The notes beneath the pieces are model-generated. The model ran no database searches and had not been told where the DNA came from. It saw only the letters and a list, made by a program, of their open reading frames with translations. A stretch of DNA of 64,000 nucleotides, taken from NCBI GenBank assembly GCA_022615965.1, contig JAKEGG010000007.1, positions 92,067 through 156,066 on the forward strand, read 5' to 3'. This stretch comes from Fusobacteriota bacterium. GTDB lineage: Bacteria > Bacillota > TC1. This document shows, piece after piece, positions 1 through 10,854 of the stretch. Each line of letters opens with the position of its first letter. The stretch's first letter is position 1. The position numbers and the translations under genes are program-made.

Positions 1-1415
1 TTTAAATCAAAGGACATTGAAGCATTAATAAAATTTTTATGGTTATAGGCAAAAACCTTTAAAGCACTATAATGTGTTGTTGTTATACTGTATACTCCTA
101 CTTTATCAATATATTCGAGTATACTCATACCAAGACTTCCACCTTCACTTGGATCTGTTCCGTTTCCTAATTCATCAAATAACAAGAGAGTATTTTCATC
201 TGCATTATCAATCATCTCTCTAACATTGTACATATGTCCTGAAAATGTACTTAAAGAGTTTTCAATACTTTGTTCGTCACCTAAATCTACATAGATTTTA
301 TTGAAATAGGCCATTTTTGAGCCTTCTGCAGCTATTATACCCAAGCCTAAAGACACCATCAATGAAAATAATCCTATCATTTTTAAAAATACAGTTTTAC
401 CACCAGTATTGGGGCCACTTATTATGATATGTCTATAGCCATTACCTATTATTAAATTATTAGATATAATATTGCCAGTTAGAAGGGGGTGACGACAATT
501 TCTTAAATCAACGATCCTTTCAGCATTTAATATAGGTATTATTCCTTTTATACTTTTTGTATACAAAGCTTTTGCCAAGATAAAGTTATATTCACCTAAA
601 TTCTGAAAATTATTTTGAATTATATCTTTTTCTGCAAATATAAAGTTTGAAATATTTTTTAATATTTCATTTATTTCTTCCTTTTCTTTTTTTTCTAATA
701 ATTTGATATCACTTCTTAAATTTCTGATTTCTATTGGTTCGATAAATACTGTATTCCCACTTGCAGAAGTGTCTTCGACTATACCTGGAATTTTATAGCC
801 AAATTCTTTTTTTACTGACAAACAGTAGCTTTCACCTTTTCTCACTATAACTTCATCTTGAAGGTATTGCTGATAGGTTTTTTTCTTCAAAATATTTTCA
901 ACTGTTTTCCTTATACTTGATGACTTAGCTTTTAATTCTTTTCTAATTGCCTGTAAACCTGGAGATGCATTGTCTTTTATCTCACCCTTTTCATCCAGGA
1001 TGTCAGCAATTTTATTTTCTAAATCTTTTGTTTCGTTTAGAAGAAGTAATATTCTGTTGAAAACCTGTCCTATTTCTCTATTAGAAAAATATCGTATCAC
1101 CTTACTAGAATTGATCAACAAATGATAAACATAAAATACATCTTGAGCGTTTAATATATAACCAGCTTCTATTTTACTTAAGGTATTAGCCATATCTGGT
1201 ACACTTCCTGTAGGTAGATCCGGAAATAATCTTAATAGCTCAAGACCACTGGCAGTTTCAAATAATCTATCTTCACATTGATTATAGTCTTTAGCCAGAT
1301 CTAAGTCTTTGAGCCATCTTACACTTAACGGATGACTGGCATATTTCAATACTTCTTCTTTTATTCTATATAACTCTAATTTTGCAATAGACTTATCCTT
1401 GATACTTATTCCCAT
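1..1415 (-). CDS. mutS2: Endonuclease MutS2 (partial, continues past the window start)
   Basis: Not in the ORF track. My reverse-strand translation gives MGISIKDKSIAKLELYRIKEEVLKYASHPLSVKWLKD...IISGPNTGGKTVFLKMIGLFSLM...LLLFDELGNGTDPSEGGSLGMSIL (Walker A and B). Start ATG overlaps the U32 stop (TAATG). Confidence 0.93.
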   Translation of the reverse strand, partial: MGISIKDKSIAKLELYRIKEEVLKYASHPLSVRWLKDLDLAKDYNQCEDRLFETASGLELLRLFPDLPTGSVPDMANTLSKIEAGYILNAQDVFYVYHLLINSSKVIRYFSNREIGQVFNRILLLLNETKDLENKIADILDEKGEIKDNASPGLQAIRKELKAKSSSIRKTVENILKKKTYQQYLQDEVIVRKGESYCLSVKKEFGYKIPGIVEDTSASGNTVFIEPIEIRNLRSDIKLLEKKEKEEINEILKNISNFIFAEKDIIQNNFQNLGEYNFILAKALYTKSIKGIIPILNAERIVDLRNCRHPLLTGNIISNNLIIGNGYRHIIISGPNTGGKTVFLKMIGLFSLMVSLGLGIIAAEGSKMAYFNKIYVDLGDEQSIENSLSTFSGHMYNVREMIDNADENTLLLFDELGNGTDPSEGGSLGMSILEYIDKVGVYSITTTHYSALKVFAYNHKNFINASMSFDL

Positions 1416-3844
1416 TACATAACTCCTCTGTTATAGTGTCCTTTAGTATAATTGCCAACCTTTTCGATAAGATTTAGCTGTAAGGATTCTTTTGTGATTT
1501 TATTATTCATAAATTGCATATATAAGTTGGTGATATAGAATATTTCTTCTTTCGGTCTTAAAGTAAAATTCAGATTATATGAATAAAATCCATACTTTTT
1601 CAATAGTTCAATTTCATCTGTTAACATTAATACTCTATTATTAATAATATGATTTTTTCCAAGATTATCAACAATAATCGGAAATTCAGCGCCAATTCTA
1701 TCTTTTAAGGCATAGACCTTGCTTTTACATCTGCCTATACCTAGTTGTGTTCCAATAATACAATGCTCCAATATCATCAATTCAATGATACCAAAGATTT
1801 GAAGCTGACCTCCCTTAGCAATAACTTTTAATTGTGATAAATTTAGTTCTTTTGAGTATTCGAATTCTTTTAAACCGAATTTATCTTTTAAAAACAGATA
1901 GCTATAATTATTAAAGATATTCAAACCACTTGAAGCATGAATATTACCTGCACCCAATTCCTTGACCAGCTGGACACCATCTAAGGTATGTACTAAATAA
2001 TTATTGATATATTTTTTAGCTGATAAAATTTTTTCTTTAACTTTGAATAAATCCTCTTCCCTGATTATTCTTGGAAGTTCAAGTATGATTTTATCTTTTT
2101 CTAAGGAAGATAGCTGGGAAATATAGCTGATTATTGAATCAAAACTATCACCTATGCTTTGAAAGCTAAACATTGGTAATGAAATATATTGTGCTTTAGT
2201 TTTCAGTGCTTCTTTTAATTTATCTGTATTTTCTACTTTTACAGTAAATCTTGGAACCATATTCTCACTATCTTCTCTTATATTTTTAGGCATCTCCAAT
2301 TTTATCTTTAAATATTCTGTAACCTGCCTATAGCTCATAAGGTTATTGATAGCTTCCCTCCTAAGATTGTTCAAAAGGCTTTTTGGTACCATAACTGGAT
2401 CAGCATCCATTATTAGTGAATCCAGATAATAGTCAGTATCTCCTAATCTGATCTGTTCTTTAACACTGTTTTCTGTAACCGGATGCTTATTAGCAAGTTC
2501 TAACCTATCTGCAGAAGTTACAGTAGTCTGATTTCCTAAACCATCAATAAATACAAGTAGAAGTTGTTCTCCTGCCTTAGCTTTAACACTGATCTTTAAA
2601 GGAATCAATTCATCATTTTCTTTTTCTTTAAATTGCTTTTCCATTTCAATTTTTAAATGAATAGACTCGATTTTAAATATTCTATCACCTTCAAATACCC
2701 TTTTAGGTGAATCCAGTACTACTACATCTCCTATTTTTCCTCTTGTAACTTCTCTATCATTTAATAAAATTTTATCTGCTTTAAAGTTTACTCTACCTTC
2801 CTTAGTAGTCCAAACAGATAATTTATCACCTTTATCTAAATTAGTTTTTAATAAAACTTCAATTTTACCTGAGTTATAGCTTTTAATTCTTCCCAACAAC
2901 ACGCCTCGATGATTAGGTTTATTAGCATTCATTAATTCCTTACCACTTCGACCATATAAATATTCTGAAGTGAAATCTCTGCTAAAAACCTGAGCAATTT
3001 CATCATTTTTATCTTTTGTTAAGATAAATTTCTCTTTATTTAAAGCTTTATCGATTGCTTCTCTATAATATTTTACTATAGCTGCAACATATTCAGGAGT
3101 TTTCATTCTGCCTTCGATTTTAAATGAAGTAACCCCTGCATCTATTAATTCTTGCATATTTTCAATCAACATCATGTCTTTAGGACTTAATATTGCTGAA
3201 GGACATTCAGTTAGCTTTTCCTTAGAATTATAGTCTATTAAATCATATTTCAATCTACAAGGTTGAGCACAAGAACCTCTATTACCACTTCTTCCCCCTA
3301 TCATGCTGCTCATTAAACATTGTCCTGAAAATGAAATACAAATGGCTCCGTGAACAAACATTTCCAATTCAATTCCTTCTTTAGCAAGTGACTGTATGTC
3401 CTTAAATGACACTTCTCTAGGTATTACCGCTCTTTTGATTCCAAGATTTTTAAGAAGCTTAAGACCATAGCTATTTTGTATAGATAGTTGTGTACTACTG
3501 TGTATTTCAATATCCGGAAAATATTCTAAGACCAATTTCAATAAGCCAAGATCCTGAATAATGAAGGCATCGATACCGATTTTATAGATGAAACCTATAT
3601 AGTTTAAAGCATCTTCGATTTCATCATCTTTGATCAAGGTGTTTATAGCACAATACATTTTCACATTATATTTATTAGTTAACCTCCTGGCCTTGATAAT
3701 TTCGTCCACAGTAAAATTATTTGCTTTACTCCTGGCAGAAAATCTGCTACCTCCAAAATAGATGGCATCAGCACCACTATATACAGCTGCTTTCAATTGA
3801 TCATAACCACCAGCTGGCGCCAGTAATTCTATGTGTTTAATCAT
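1415..3844 (-). CDS. Peptidase U32 family protein with C-terminal extension
   Basis: ELLAPAGGYDQLKAAVYSGADAIYFGG; FVHGAICISFSGQCLMSSMIGGRSGNRGSCAQPCRLKY. Confidence 0.93.
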   Translation of the reverse strand: MIKHIELLAPAGGYDQLKAAVYSGADAIYFGGSRFSARSKANNFTVDEIIKARRLTNKYNVKMYCAINTLIKDDEIEDALNYIGFIYKIGIDAFIIQDLGLLKLVLEYFPDIEIHSSTQLSIQNSYGLKLLKNLGIKRAVIPREVSFKDIQSLAKEGIELEMFVHGAICISFSGQCLMSSMIGGRSGNRGSCAQPCRLKYDLIDYNSKEKLTECPSAILSPKDMMLIENMQELIDAGVTSFKIEGRMKTPEYVAAIVKYYREAIDKALNKEKFILTKDKNDEIAQVFSRDFTSEYLYGRSGKELMNANKPNHRGVLLGRIKSYNSGKIEVLLKTNLDKGDKLSVWTTKEGRVNFKADKILLNDREVTRGKIGDVVVLDSPKRVFEGDRIFKIESIHLKIEMEKQFKEKENDELIPLKISVKAKAGEQLLLVFIDGLGNQTTVTSADRLELANKHPVTENSVKEQIRLGDTDYYLDSLIMDADPVMVPKSLLNNLRREAINNLMSYRQVTEYLKIKLEMPKNIREDSENMVPRFTVKVENTDKLKEALKTKAQYISLPMFSFQSIGDSFDSIISYISQLSSLEKDKIILELPRIIREEDLFKVKEKILSAKKYINNYLVHTLDGVQLVKELGAGNIHASSGLNIFNNYSYLFLKDKFGLKEFEYSKELNLSQLKVIAKGGQLQIFGIIELMILEHCIIGTQLGIGRCKSKVYALKDRIGAEFPIIVDNLGKNHIINNRVLMLTDEIELLKKYGFYSYNLNFTLRPKEEIFYITNLYMQFMNNKITKESLQLNLIEKVGNYTKGHYNRGVM

Positions 3845-3861
3845 TTATCCTCCAAAAATTT

Positions 3862-3885
3862 AACGCTTTTCATCAGAAAAGCGTT
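3862..3885 (-). terminator. Putative terminator hairpin after hsp33
   Basis: AACGCTTTT-CATCAG-AAAAGCGTT followed on - strand by aaatttttgg. Confidence 0.6.
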
Positions 3886-3889
3886 ATGA

Positions 3890-4756
3890 CTAATTATTTG
3901 CTATTAAATGTTTGATTTCATCTTTGTCGAAAATATATTTTTCATTGCAAAACTGACATACAACTTCTATTTCTTTGTCCTGTGCTAATTTTTCCAATTC
4001 ATCTTTGCCTAGGGTCAAAAGTGCTACAGCGAAATTATCTTTGTTACAATGACATTTGAAATTTATTTCTTTATTATCTAAAATCTTATAGTCCTCACCA
4101 AAAAATAGCTTAACTAAATCTTCAGGAGTATTGTCTATAAAATATGAGCTAATACTAGATATTAAACCTATTCTTTTTTCAAGTAACATTCCTGTTTCAT
4201 TACCAGCTTCTGGCATCAGCTGAATTATAAAGCCTCCAGCAGCAATTATGGTATAGTCAACATCTACCAATACTCCTAAACCTACAGCAGATAATGTTTG
4301 TTCTGAGCTATAGTAGTATTCTGTAAGATCTTCACCTATTTCGCCTGAAACTATTGGCACAGTACCAACATATGGGTCTTTTAAGCCCATATCCTTTGCT
4401 ATGTACAAGGTACCAAAGCCTATCCCTCCACTAACATCTATCTTACCATTTTCTTTAACTGGTAAATCAACTTCAGGATTATCACAGTAGCCTTTGACCT
4501 CACCTAGACTATTGCTTCTTGCTACAATATTACCAAGTGGTCCATCACCTTTAAAAGTGATAGTTAATGTATCATCCCCTTTAAGATTCATGCCCATCAT
4601 TGAAGCAGCAGTTAAAGTTCTGCCTAATGCAGCAGCTGACAAAGGAGTTAAATTGTACCTTTTCATTGCTTCTTCAACAATATTTTTGGTATTGGCAATA
4701 AAAAATCTAACCTGATTATTTAGGGCAACACCTCTTATACAATAATCTTGTTCCAT
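3890..4756 (-). CDS. hslO: Hsp33 redox-regulated chaperone
   Basis: C-terminal CxC...CxxC (KCHCNK ... VCQFCNEKY); Hsp33 N-terminal fold motifs. Confidence 0.95.
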   Translation of the reverse strand: MEQDYCIRGVALNNQVRFFIANTKNIVEEAMKRYNLTPLSAAALGRTLTAASMMGMNLKGDDTLTITFKGDGPLGNIVARSNSLGEVKGYCDNPEVDLPVKENGKIDVSGGIGFGTLYIAKDMGLKDPYVGTVPIVSGEIGEDLTEYYYSSEQTLSAVGLGVLVDVDYTIIAAGGFIIQLMPEAGNETGMLLEKRIGLISSISSYFIDNTPEDLVKLFFGEDYKILDNKEINFKCHCNKDNFAVALLTLGKDELEKLAQDKEIEVVCQFCNEKYIFDKDEIKHLIANN

Positions 4757-4766
4757 TCTTTTTTTC

Positions 4767-5669
4767 CTAACTATTTCTTATTTCTTTTAGTCTATTATTA
4801 AAATATTCTGGAATTTCAGCTATAAATTCAATATATTCTCCAGTAACAGGATGATTGATACCTAAAAGAAAGGCATGTAGATATTGGCCATCTAAAGGAA
4901 ATTTATCTCTTCTGACACCATAAAGTGGATCTCCAACCAAAGGGTATTTCATATAGGAAAAATGAACCCTTATTTGATGAGTTCTGCCAGTTTCTAAAGT
5001 ACATTCAACCAGTGTATAGCCATTAAACCTCTCTAAAACCTTATAATTGGTTTTCGCAGGCTTGCCTTTACTGTTTACTCCCATTTTAATTCTACTAGCT
5101 GGATCTCTGGCTATTGGTAAATCAATACTACCAGTGCCTTCTGAAAGCTCTCCAACTACTAAGGCTAAATACTTTCTATTAATATTATGGTTTTTAAAAT
5201 CTTCAGCTAACTTGTTGTGAGCTATATCATTTTTAGCCACTACAATTATTCCAGAAGTATCTTTATCTATTCTATGTACAATACCAGGTCTATATTTACC
5301 ATTGATCAATGATAAGTGTTTATCATGATACAATAAGCCATTAACAATTGTATTATCATAATTACCTGGAGCTGGATGTACCACTAAGCCCCTGGCTTTA
5401 TTGATAATAATTATATGCTCATCTTCATAAAGAATATCAAGTTCCATTTTAACTGGTAATACATCTATTTCCTTTGGTATGACTTCTTCAATCTCTATGA
5501 CATTTCCTGGTTGAAGCTTGTGGTTTTTTTTAGGAAAGCTTCCATCTATCTTGATTTTTCTGTCCTTGATCATTTCTTCTACCAAAGCTCTTGATAGGCT
5601 TAATTGATTGCTTATATATTTATCTATTCTTTCGGATCTATCTGCTATAATACTTATATTTTTATTCAT
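4767..5669 (-). CDS. rluD: RluA/RluD family 23S rRNA pseudouridine synthase
   Basis: GIVHRIDKDTSGIIVVAKND; ETGRTHQIRVH. Confidence 0.93.
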   Translation of the reverse strand: MNKNISIIADRSERIDKYISNQLSLSRALVEEMIKDRKIKIDGSFPKKNHKLQPGNVIEIEEVIPKEIDVLPVKMELDILYEDEHIIIINKARGLVVHPAPGNYDNTIVNGLLYHDKHLSLINGKYRPGIVHRIDKDTSGIIVVAKNDIAHNKLAEDFKNHNINRKYLALVVGELSEGTGSIDLPIARDPASRIKMGVNSKGKPAKTNYKVLERFNGYTLVECTLETGRTHQIRVHFSYMKYPLVGDPLYGVRRDKFPLDGQYLHAFLLGINHPVTGEYIEFIAEIPEYFNNRLKEIRNS

Positions 5670-6216
5670 TTTTAATTTCCTTTTTGGAGTAAAATAGTAT
5701 CTTGATCACAAATAAGAATATACCTAAACTAACAAACCAATCAGCAAAGTTCATAACAGCAAAAAAAGGTACTTCAAGAAAATCTCTTACCTGTCCTGAC
5801 AAAAACAACCTATCGATCAAATTTCCAAAGGCACCACCGATAATTATTAATTCTGGCACTATAGTATTACCTGACTTTTTTTCTTTTATTGCTATAAAAA
5901 TTATAAAAATGATCATAAATATAGAAATTATAATTAAAAATAAGGTCATATCATTTAAAATTCCTAAAGCAGCACCTTTATTGATAATATACTGAATATT
6001 GAAAATACCAGGTATAACGATTATTTTCTCACCAATTTCCAAATTATTGCTTATAAAATATTTGGTAAGCTGATCAATAATAATCAAAGCAACAGGAAGG
6101 ATTATATAATGTAATCTGAAACCCTTCTTTAAGATTTTCTGATCCTTGTTTTTTTCCTTTTCAATTATTTCTTTGATTGAATTTGTTTTATTTAACTTAT
6201 ATTTGATTTTAGACAT
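5662..6216 (-). CDS. lspA: Prolipoprotein signal peptidase
   Basis: IIDQLTKYFI; GGAFGNLIDRLF; VMNFADWFVSLG. Confidence 0.94.
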   Translation of the reverse strand: MSKIKYKLNKTNSIKEIIEKEKNKDQKILKKGFRLHYIILPVALIIIDQLTKYFISNNLEIGEKIIVIPGIFNIQYIINKGAALGILNDMTLFLIIISIFMIIFIIFIAIKEKKSGNTIVPELIIIGGAFGNLIDRLFLSGQVRDFLEVPFFAVMNFADWFVSLGIFLFVIKILFYSKKEIKNE

Positions 6217-6778
6217 AACTTAATTCAATTTCCTGTCCATCATAAGCAAGTGATGCATTTGCCTCATCAGTATCTAGGTGAAGTTCATCAACAAATGAAT
6301 CATCTACTCTGGCAAGAATATTGCCAAATACAACTTCTCTGTCTCCTGGTACTGTGGCTTTCAAAATATTACCATTTTTAATACCCTCTTTTTGAGCTGT
6401 TTTAGTACTGATATGAACATGTCTGGAAGCAACTATCACACCTTTTTCAATAGTGATTTCCCCTTGAGGGCCAATTATTTTAGCACCATAAGATCCTTCA
6501 TGATCACCAGAATCCTTCACTACTGGCTTTACACCTATTTTAATACAATCAGATACTGATAATTCAACCTGGTTTTTCGATCTTTCAGGACCAAGTATCC
6601 TTACTGTTTTAAAGGAATCTCTTGGTCCTGCTACTTCAACTTTCTCATTAGCAGCATACTGACCTAGCTGTTTTAAATCTTTTAATTTAGTTAATTGATA
6701 ATCTTTACCAAAAAGAATATCAATTGCTTCTCTGGTTAAATGCACATGACGAGCAGAAATACCTAATCCTATTTTCAT
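6209..6778 (-). CDS. pduL: PduL-family phosphate acyltransferase
   Basis: Tandem SARHVHL / ASRHVHI motifs and RDSFKTVRILGPER; 189 aa. Confidence 0.85.
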   Translation of the reverse strand: MKIGLGISARHVHLTREAIDILFGKDYQLTKLKDLKQLGQYAANEKVEVAGPRDSFKTVRILGPERSKNQVELSVSDCIKIGVKPVVKDSGDHEGSYGAKIIGPQGEITIEKGVIVASRHVHISTKTAQKEGIKNGNILKATVPGDREVVFGNILARVDDSFVDELHLDTDEANASLAYDGQEIELSYV

Positions 6779-6779
6779 A

Positions 6780-9563
6780 TTACACCTCTATATCTTCGAT
6801 AACTGCTGCACATCTAGGACAAATAGTAGGATGATCTAAGTTACTTCCTATTTCTTCAACATGCATCCAGCATCTTTCACATTTTTCTTCTTCAATATTC
6901 TCAGCTTTTATATACAACCCATCAAATACTGCATAGCCTTCAAGTTCTTTAGCCTGTATGATTTCTATTCTGGATACTATAGCTATATCCATGATAGTTT
7001 TTTCATTTTTTCTCAAAAACTCAAATCTATTTTCATCTTCTGTGGCCAGATATAGTTTTGCTCCAAGTGAATTACCAAATAACCCATCTTGTCTGCCTTT
7101 TTCCAGAACTTTCAGAATATGTTCTCTGATTTCTAAGAGTTCTTCCCATGTTTTTAACAAGGCCACATCAGATTTTCCTGAATATACTGGGAAATCAACT
7201 AATTGTGGGCTGATTTCTTTATTATTTTCTTCAAAATAACTATACATTTCTTCCATAGTAAAAGATAAAATTGGTGTTAACATTATGATCAAATCCTTAA
7301 GAACCTTATTAATAGCTGTCTGAGCTGATCTTCTAAGTCTGCTATCAGCTTTAGAAGCATACACTCTGTCTTTTATTACATCTAAATATAGAGCGCTTAG
7401 ATCTAAGACACAAAATTGATGTATAGAATGAAATGCTTGATAAAATTCATAATCATCGTATGCAGTTGTAGCTATTTTTATTGTTTGGTCTAATTTAATA
7501 AGGATATATTTATCTATATCCTCCATTTCTTCATAACGAACACTATCTGTATTTTCATTGAAGTCATAAAGATTTCCATGTAAAAATCTTAAAGTATTTC
7601 TTATTTTTCGATAAGATTCTGTAACCTGTTTAAATATTTCATCTGAAACAGAGATATCTTTTCTATAGTCTGCAGAAGCAGCCCATAATCTTAAAATATC
7701 TGCACCTAATTGTTTTACTACATCCTTGGGATCTATTCCATTTCCAAGGGATTTACTCATTTTTCTACCTTTACCATCAACAACATAACCATGAGTCAAT
7801 ACACCTTTATATGGTGCTTTATCTGTTAAGGCAACTGCAATTGACAGTGATGAATTAAACCAGCCTCTATATTGATCGCTGCCTTCCAAATAAAGATCAG
7901 CAGGATAAGATAATTCTTCTCTTTCCTTTAAAACAGCAACATTGCTTACTCCAGAATCAAACCAGACATCCATTATATCAGTTTCTTTATTGAATTCATG
8001 GCCGCCACAGCTACTGCAGCTGTAATCAGCAGGCATGAGCTCTGTTGCAGACTTGCTGAACCAGATGTTTGAACCTTTTTCTCTAACCAAATCTCCAATA
8101 TGATAGATTATTTCCTTATCAAGTACTGGCTCTCCACATTTTTTACAATAAAAAATAGGAATAGGAACTCCCCATTCTCTTTGTCTTGAGATACACCAGT
8201 CACTTCTTTCAGCTATCATATTATAGATTCTTTCTCTGCCCCAGCTTGGAATCCATTTAACATCTTCGGTTATGGCTTTTAAGGCATTTTCTCTGAAACC
8301 TTTGATACTAGCAAACCACTGTTCTGTCGCACGGAACATTAAAGGGTTTTTACATCTCCAACAATGTGGATACTGATGCTTGATAAACTCCAGACTTAAC
8401 AAAGCATTTGCTTCATCTAAATCAATTGAAATTTGTTTGTTCATATCTATTGCCTTTTCACCAGCATATTTACCTGCATCTTTAGTAAATATTCCTTTAT
8501 TGTCTAAAGGAGAAATGACTTCCAAATCATATTTTTGACCAACTTCAAAATCCTCTAAACCATGTCCTGGAGCTGTGTGTACACAACCAGTACCAGTTTC
8601 TAAAGTTACATGGTCACCTAAAATAACTACAGACCTCCTGTCCATTATTGGATTCTGACATTCAACATACTCCAATTCCTGACCTTTAAATTCTTTAATG
8701 ACCTGTCCCTTTTCTATTTTCCAGTTCTCAAAACATTCATCAACCAATTCCTTAGCTAATACATATTTTTCTTTTTTCTCTTTGTGAATCCCTTCAATCA
8801 ACACATAATCAAAATCTGGATTTAGAGATATAGCTACATTCGCTGGCAATGTCCAAGGAGTAGTAGTCCAGATAACTATGTAAGTGTTGTCATTATCTAA
8901 TTTATCTTTACCATCTACTACTTTGAATTTAACATAAATAGATGGTGATTTTTTTTCACCATACTCTACTTCTGCTTCTGCTAAGGCTGTTTCACAGTCT
9001 GAACACCAGTATACTGGTTTATGACCTTTATAGATATAGCCTTTTTCGACCATATCTCCAAAAACCTTGATCTGTGTGCCTTCGTAGCTCCAATCTAATG
9101 TTAAATATGGATGGGAAAAATCTCCTCTTACTCCTAATCTTTTAAATGACTCTCTTTGTATATCCACATATTTCAAGGCATATTCTTTACATTTCTCTCT
9201 AAAAGCAGGAATACCTACCTCATGTCTGTCTATTTTCCATTCATTGCTTACTTTTTGTGCAATTGGTAAGCCATGGGTATCCCAACCAGGAACATAAGGA
9301 GTATTAAATCCTTTCATAGACTTATATTTAACTACAATATCCTTAAGTATCTTATTTAATGATGTTCCTAAGTGTATGTCTCCATTAGCATAAGGTGGTC
9401 CATCATGTAATATGAACTTATCTCTACCTTTGTTTTTTTCTTATATTCTGTTATAAATATCCTTTTCTTCCCAGTAATCTAGAATTTCCGGTTCTTTTTT
9501 TGGCAGACCACCTCTCATTGGAAAGTCTGTCTTAGGTAGATTCAGGGTTTTATCATACTCCAT
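6780..9563 (-). pseudogene. ileS: Isoleucyl-tRNA synthetase, full-length frame interrupted by an in-frame TAA at 9441..9443
   Basis: Track ORF 6780..9317 starts at internal Met83. Same frame extends upstream to ATG 9563 with [99 protein letters not shown] and C-terminal zinc motif present. May be a functional gene with a sequence error rather than a true pseudogene. Confidence 0.9.
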
Positions 9564-9575
9564 GTTGGCCTCCTT

Positions 9576-10025
9576 TTATTCGACAATATCTCTATCTAAA
9601 ATCTCTAATTGCTTTCTTAAATCATTTTTAATTGAGTTTCTATACTTTAGATATTTCATTTTTAGTAGATTATATTTTTCTTCAAGTTTTTTGCCTTGTT
9701 CATATTTATCAATATTTGCACTTTGCAACATTGTATTAGCTTTTTTCATCTTTGCTTCATAATCAGCTTTCGCTCTTTCAACAAGTTTATCAGCAGATTC
9801 CTGAGCTTTGATCAAAGTTTCGTTAAGCTCATTTTCTTTTTTCTTATAGTGTGCAAGCTGATTTAACAGTATTTCTTTTTCCTCTTTAAGCTTTTGGTTT
9901 TTTTGTAAAACATCTTCAAATTCTTCAATAATTTCATCTAAAAAGATATCTACTTCCTTTTTATCATATCCTCTTAAGCTAGTTTTAAAATCCTTATGTT
10001 CAATAACTTCTGGTGTAATCTGCAT
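9576..10025 (-). CDS. divIVA: DivIVA domain coiled-coil protein
   Basis: MQITPEVIEHKDFKTSLRGYDKKEVDIFLDEI then coiled coil; after proC/sepF. Confidence 0.88.
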   Translation of the reverse strand: MQITPEVIEHKDFKTSLRGYDKKEVDIFLDEIIEEFEDVLQKNQKLKEEKEILLNQLAHYKKKENELNETLIKAQESADKLVERAKADYEAKMKKANTMLQSANIDKYEQGKKLEEKYNLLKMKYLKYRNSIKNDLRKQLEILDRDIVE

Positions 10026-10036
10026 AATATGCCTCC

Positions 10037-10843
10037 TTAATATTTATTTCCTAGTTCTTCAGCTCTTTGATAAGCTGCTTTTACTCCATCTTTAATAGCA
10101 TTGGAAAAATTACTTTTTTCCATAGCGGTTAAACCATAAATAGTAGTACCTCCAGGTGAAGTCACCTTAGCTTCCAGTGATTTAGGTGCTTCATTGTTTT
10201 CTTTAACCATATAGACACTACCTATAATCGTTTCCAGTACTAATTTATAGGCGAGTTCTCTTGGCAAACCTATTAAAACTCCACTATCTATAAATGCCTC
10301 AATAAATCTATAAACATACGCAGGTCCGCTACCACTTATTGCAGTTACTGCATTGAACTGGTTTTCTTCTAGCCATAGATATTCTCCTACAGCAGCAAAA
10401 ATACTTTCAATCAACTCTTTTTCCTTATTTGTTAAGACTGAGCTATCATCTATAGATAAAGCGGATATGCCTTTTTCGATCAAAGCAGGTGTATTGGGCA
10501 TTACTCTGATTATTTTATCAGTAGCCAGTTGTTTCTTTATTTTTTTTATTTCGATTCCTGCTGCTATTGATATTACAATTTTATCTTTAGAAATATTTCC
10601 AGAAATATCTTGTAATATTTTCAATAGAACTTGAGGCTTGACTGCTAGTATAATAACATCTGACTCTTTTAACAATTCAGCTGAGGTGCTTTTGATAGTA
10701 ATACCATACTTCATCTTCATATTTTCTGATTTATGCTGATCTGTATCATAAGTTAGAATCGACTCTCTATTATATCCAGCTTTTATCATTCCAGTGATTA
10801 TAGCCTCTGCCATATTACCAGCTCCAAGAAAACCTATTTTCAA
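10037..10843 (-). CDS. proC: Pyrroline-5-carboxylate reductase
   Basis: MKIGFLGAGNMAEAII; AVTAISGSGPAYVYRFIEA; VTSPGGTTIYGL. Confidence 0.96.
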   Translation of the reverse strand: MKIGFLGAGNMAEAIITGMIKAGYNRESILTYDTDQHKSENMKMKYGITIKSTSAELLKESDVIILAVKPQVLLKILQDISGNISKDKIVISIAAGIEIKKIKKQLATDKIIRVMPNTPALIEKGISALSIDDSSVLTNKEKELIESIFAAVGEYLWLEENQFNAVTAISGSGPAYVYRFIEAFIDSGVLIGLPRELAYKLVLETIIGSVYMVKENNEAPKSLEAKVTSPGGTTIYGLTAMEKSNFSNAIKDGVKAAYQRAEELGNKY

Positions 10844-10854
10844 AATATCACCTC

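Noticed and set aside
9441-9443. Genome-wide UAA reassignment to glutamine as an explanation for the ileS stop
   Set aside because: UAA is the normal terminator of ileS itself, the U32 gene and the pduL-like gene in this window, and no other housekeeping gene shows internal UAA.
9564-9575. T-box riboswitch upstream of ileS
   Set aside because: Only about 12 nt separate divIVA and ileS; no leader space.
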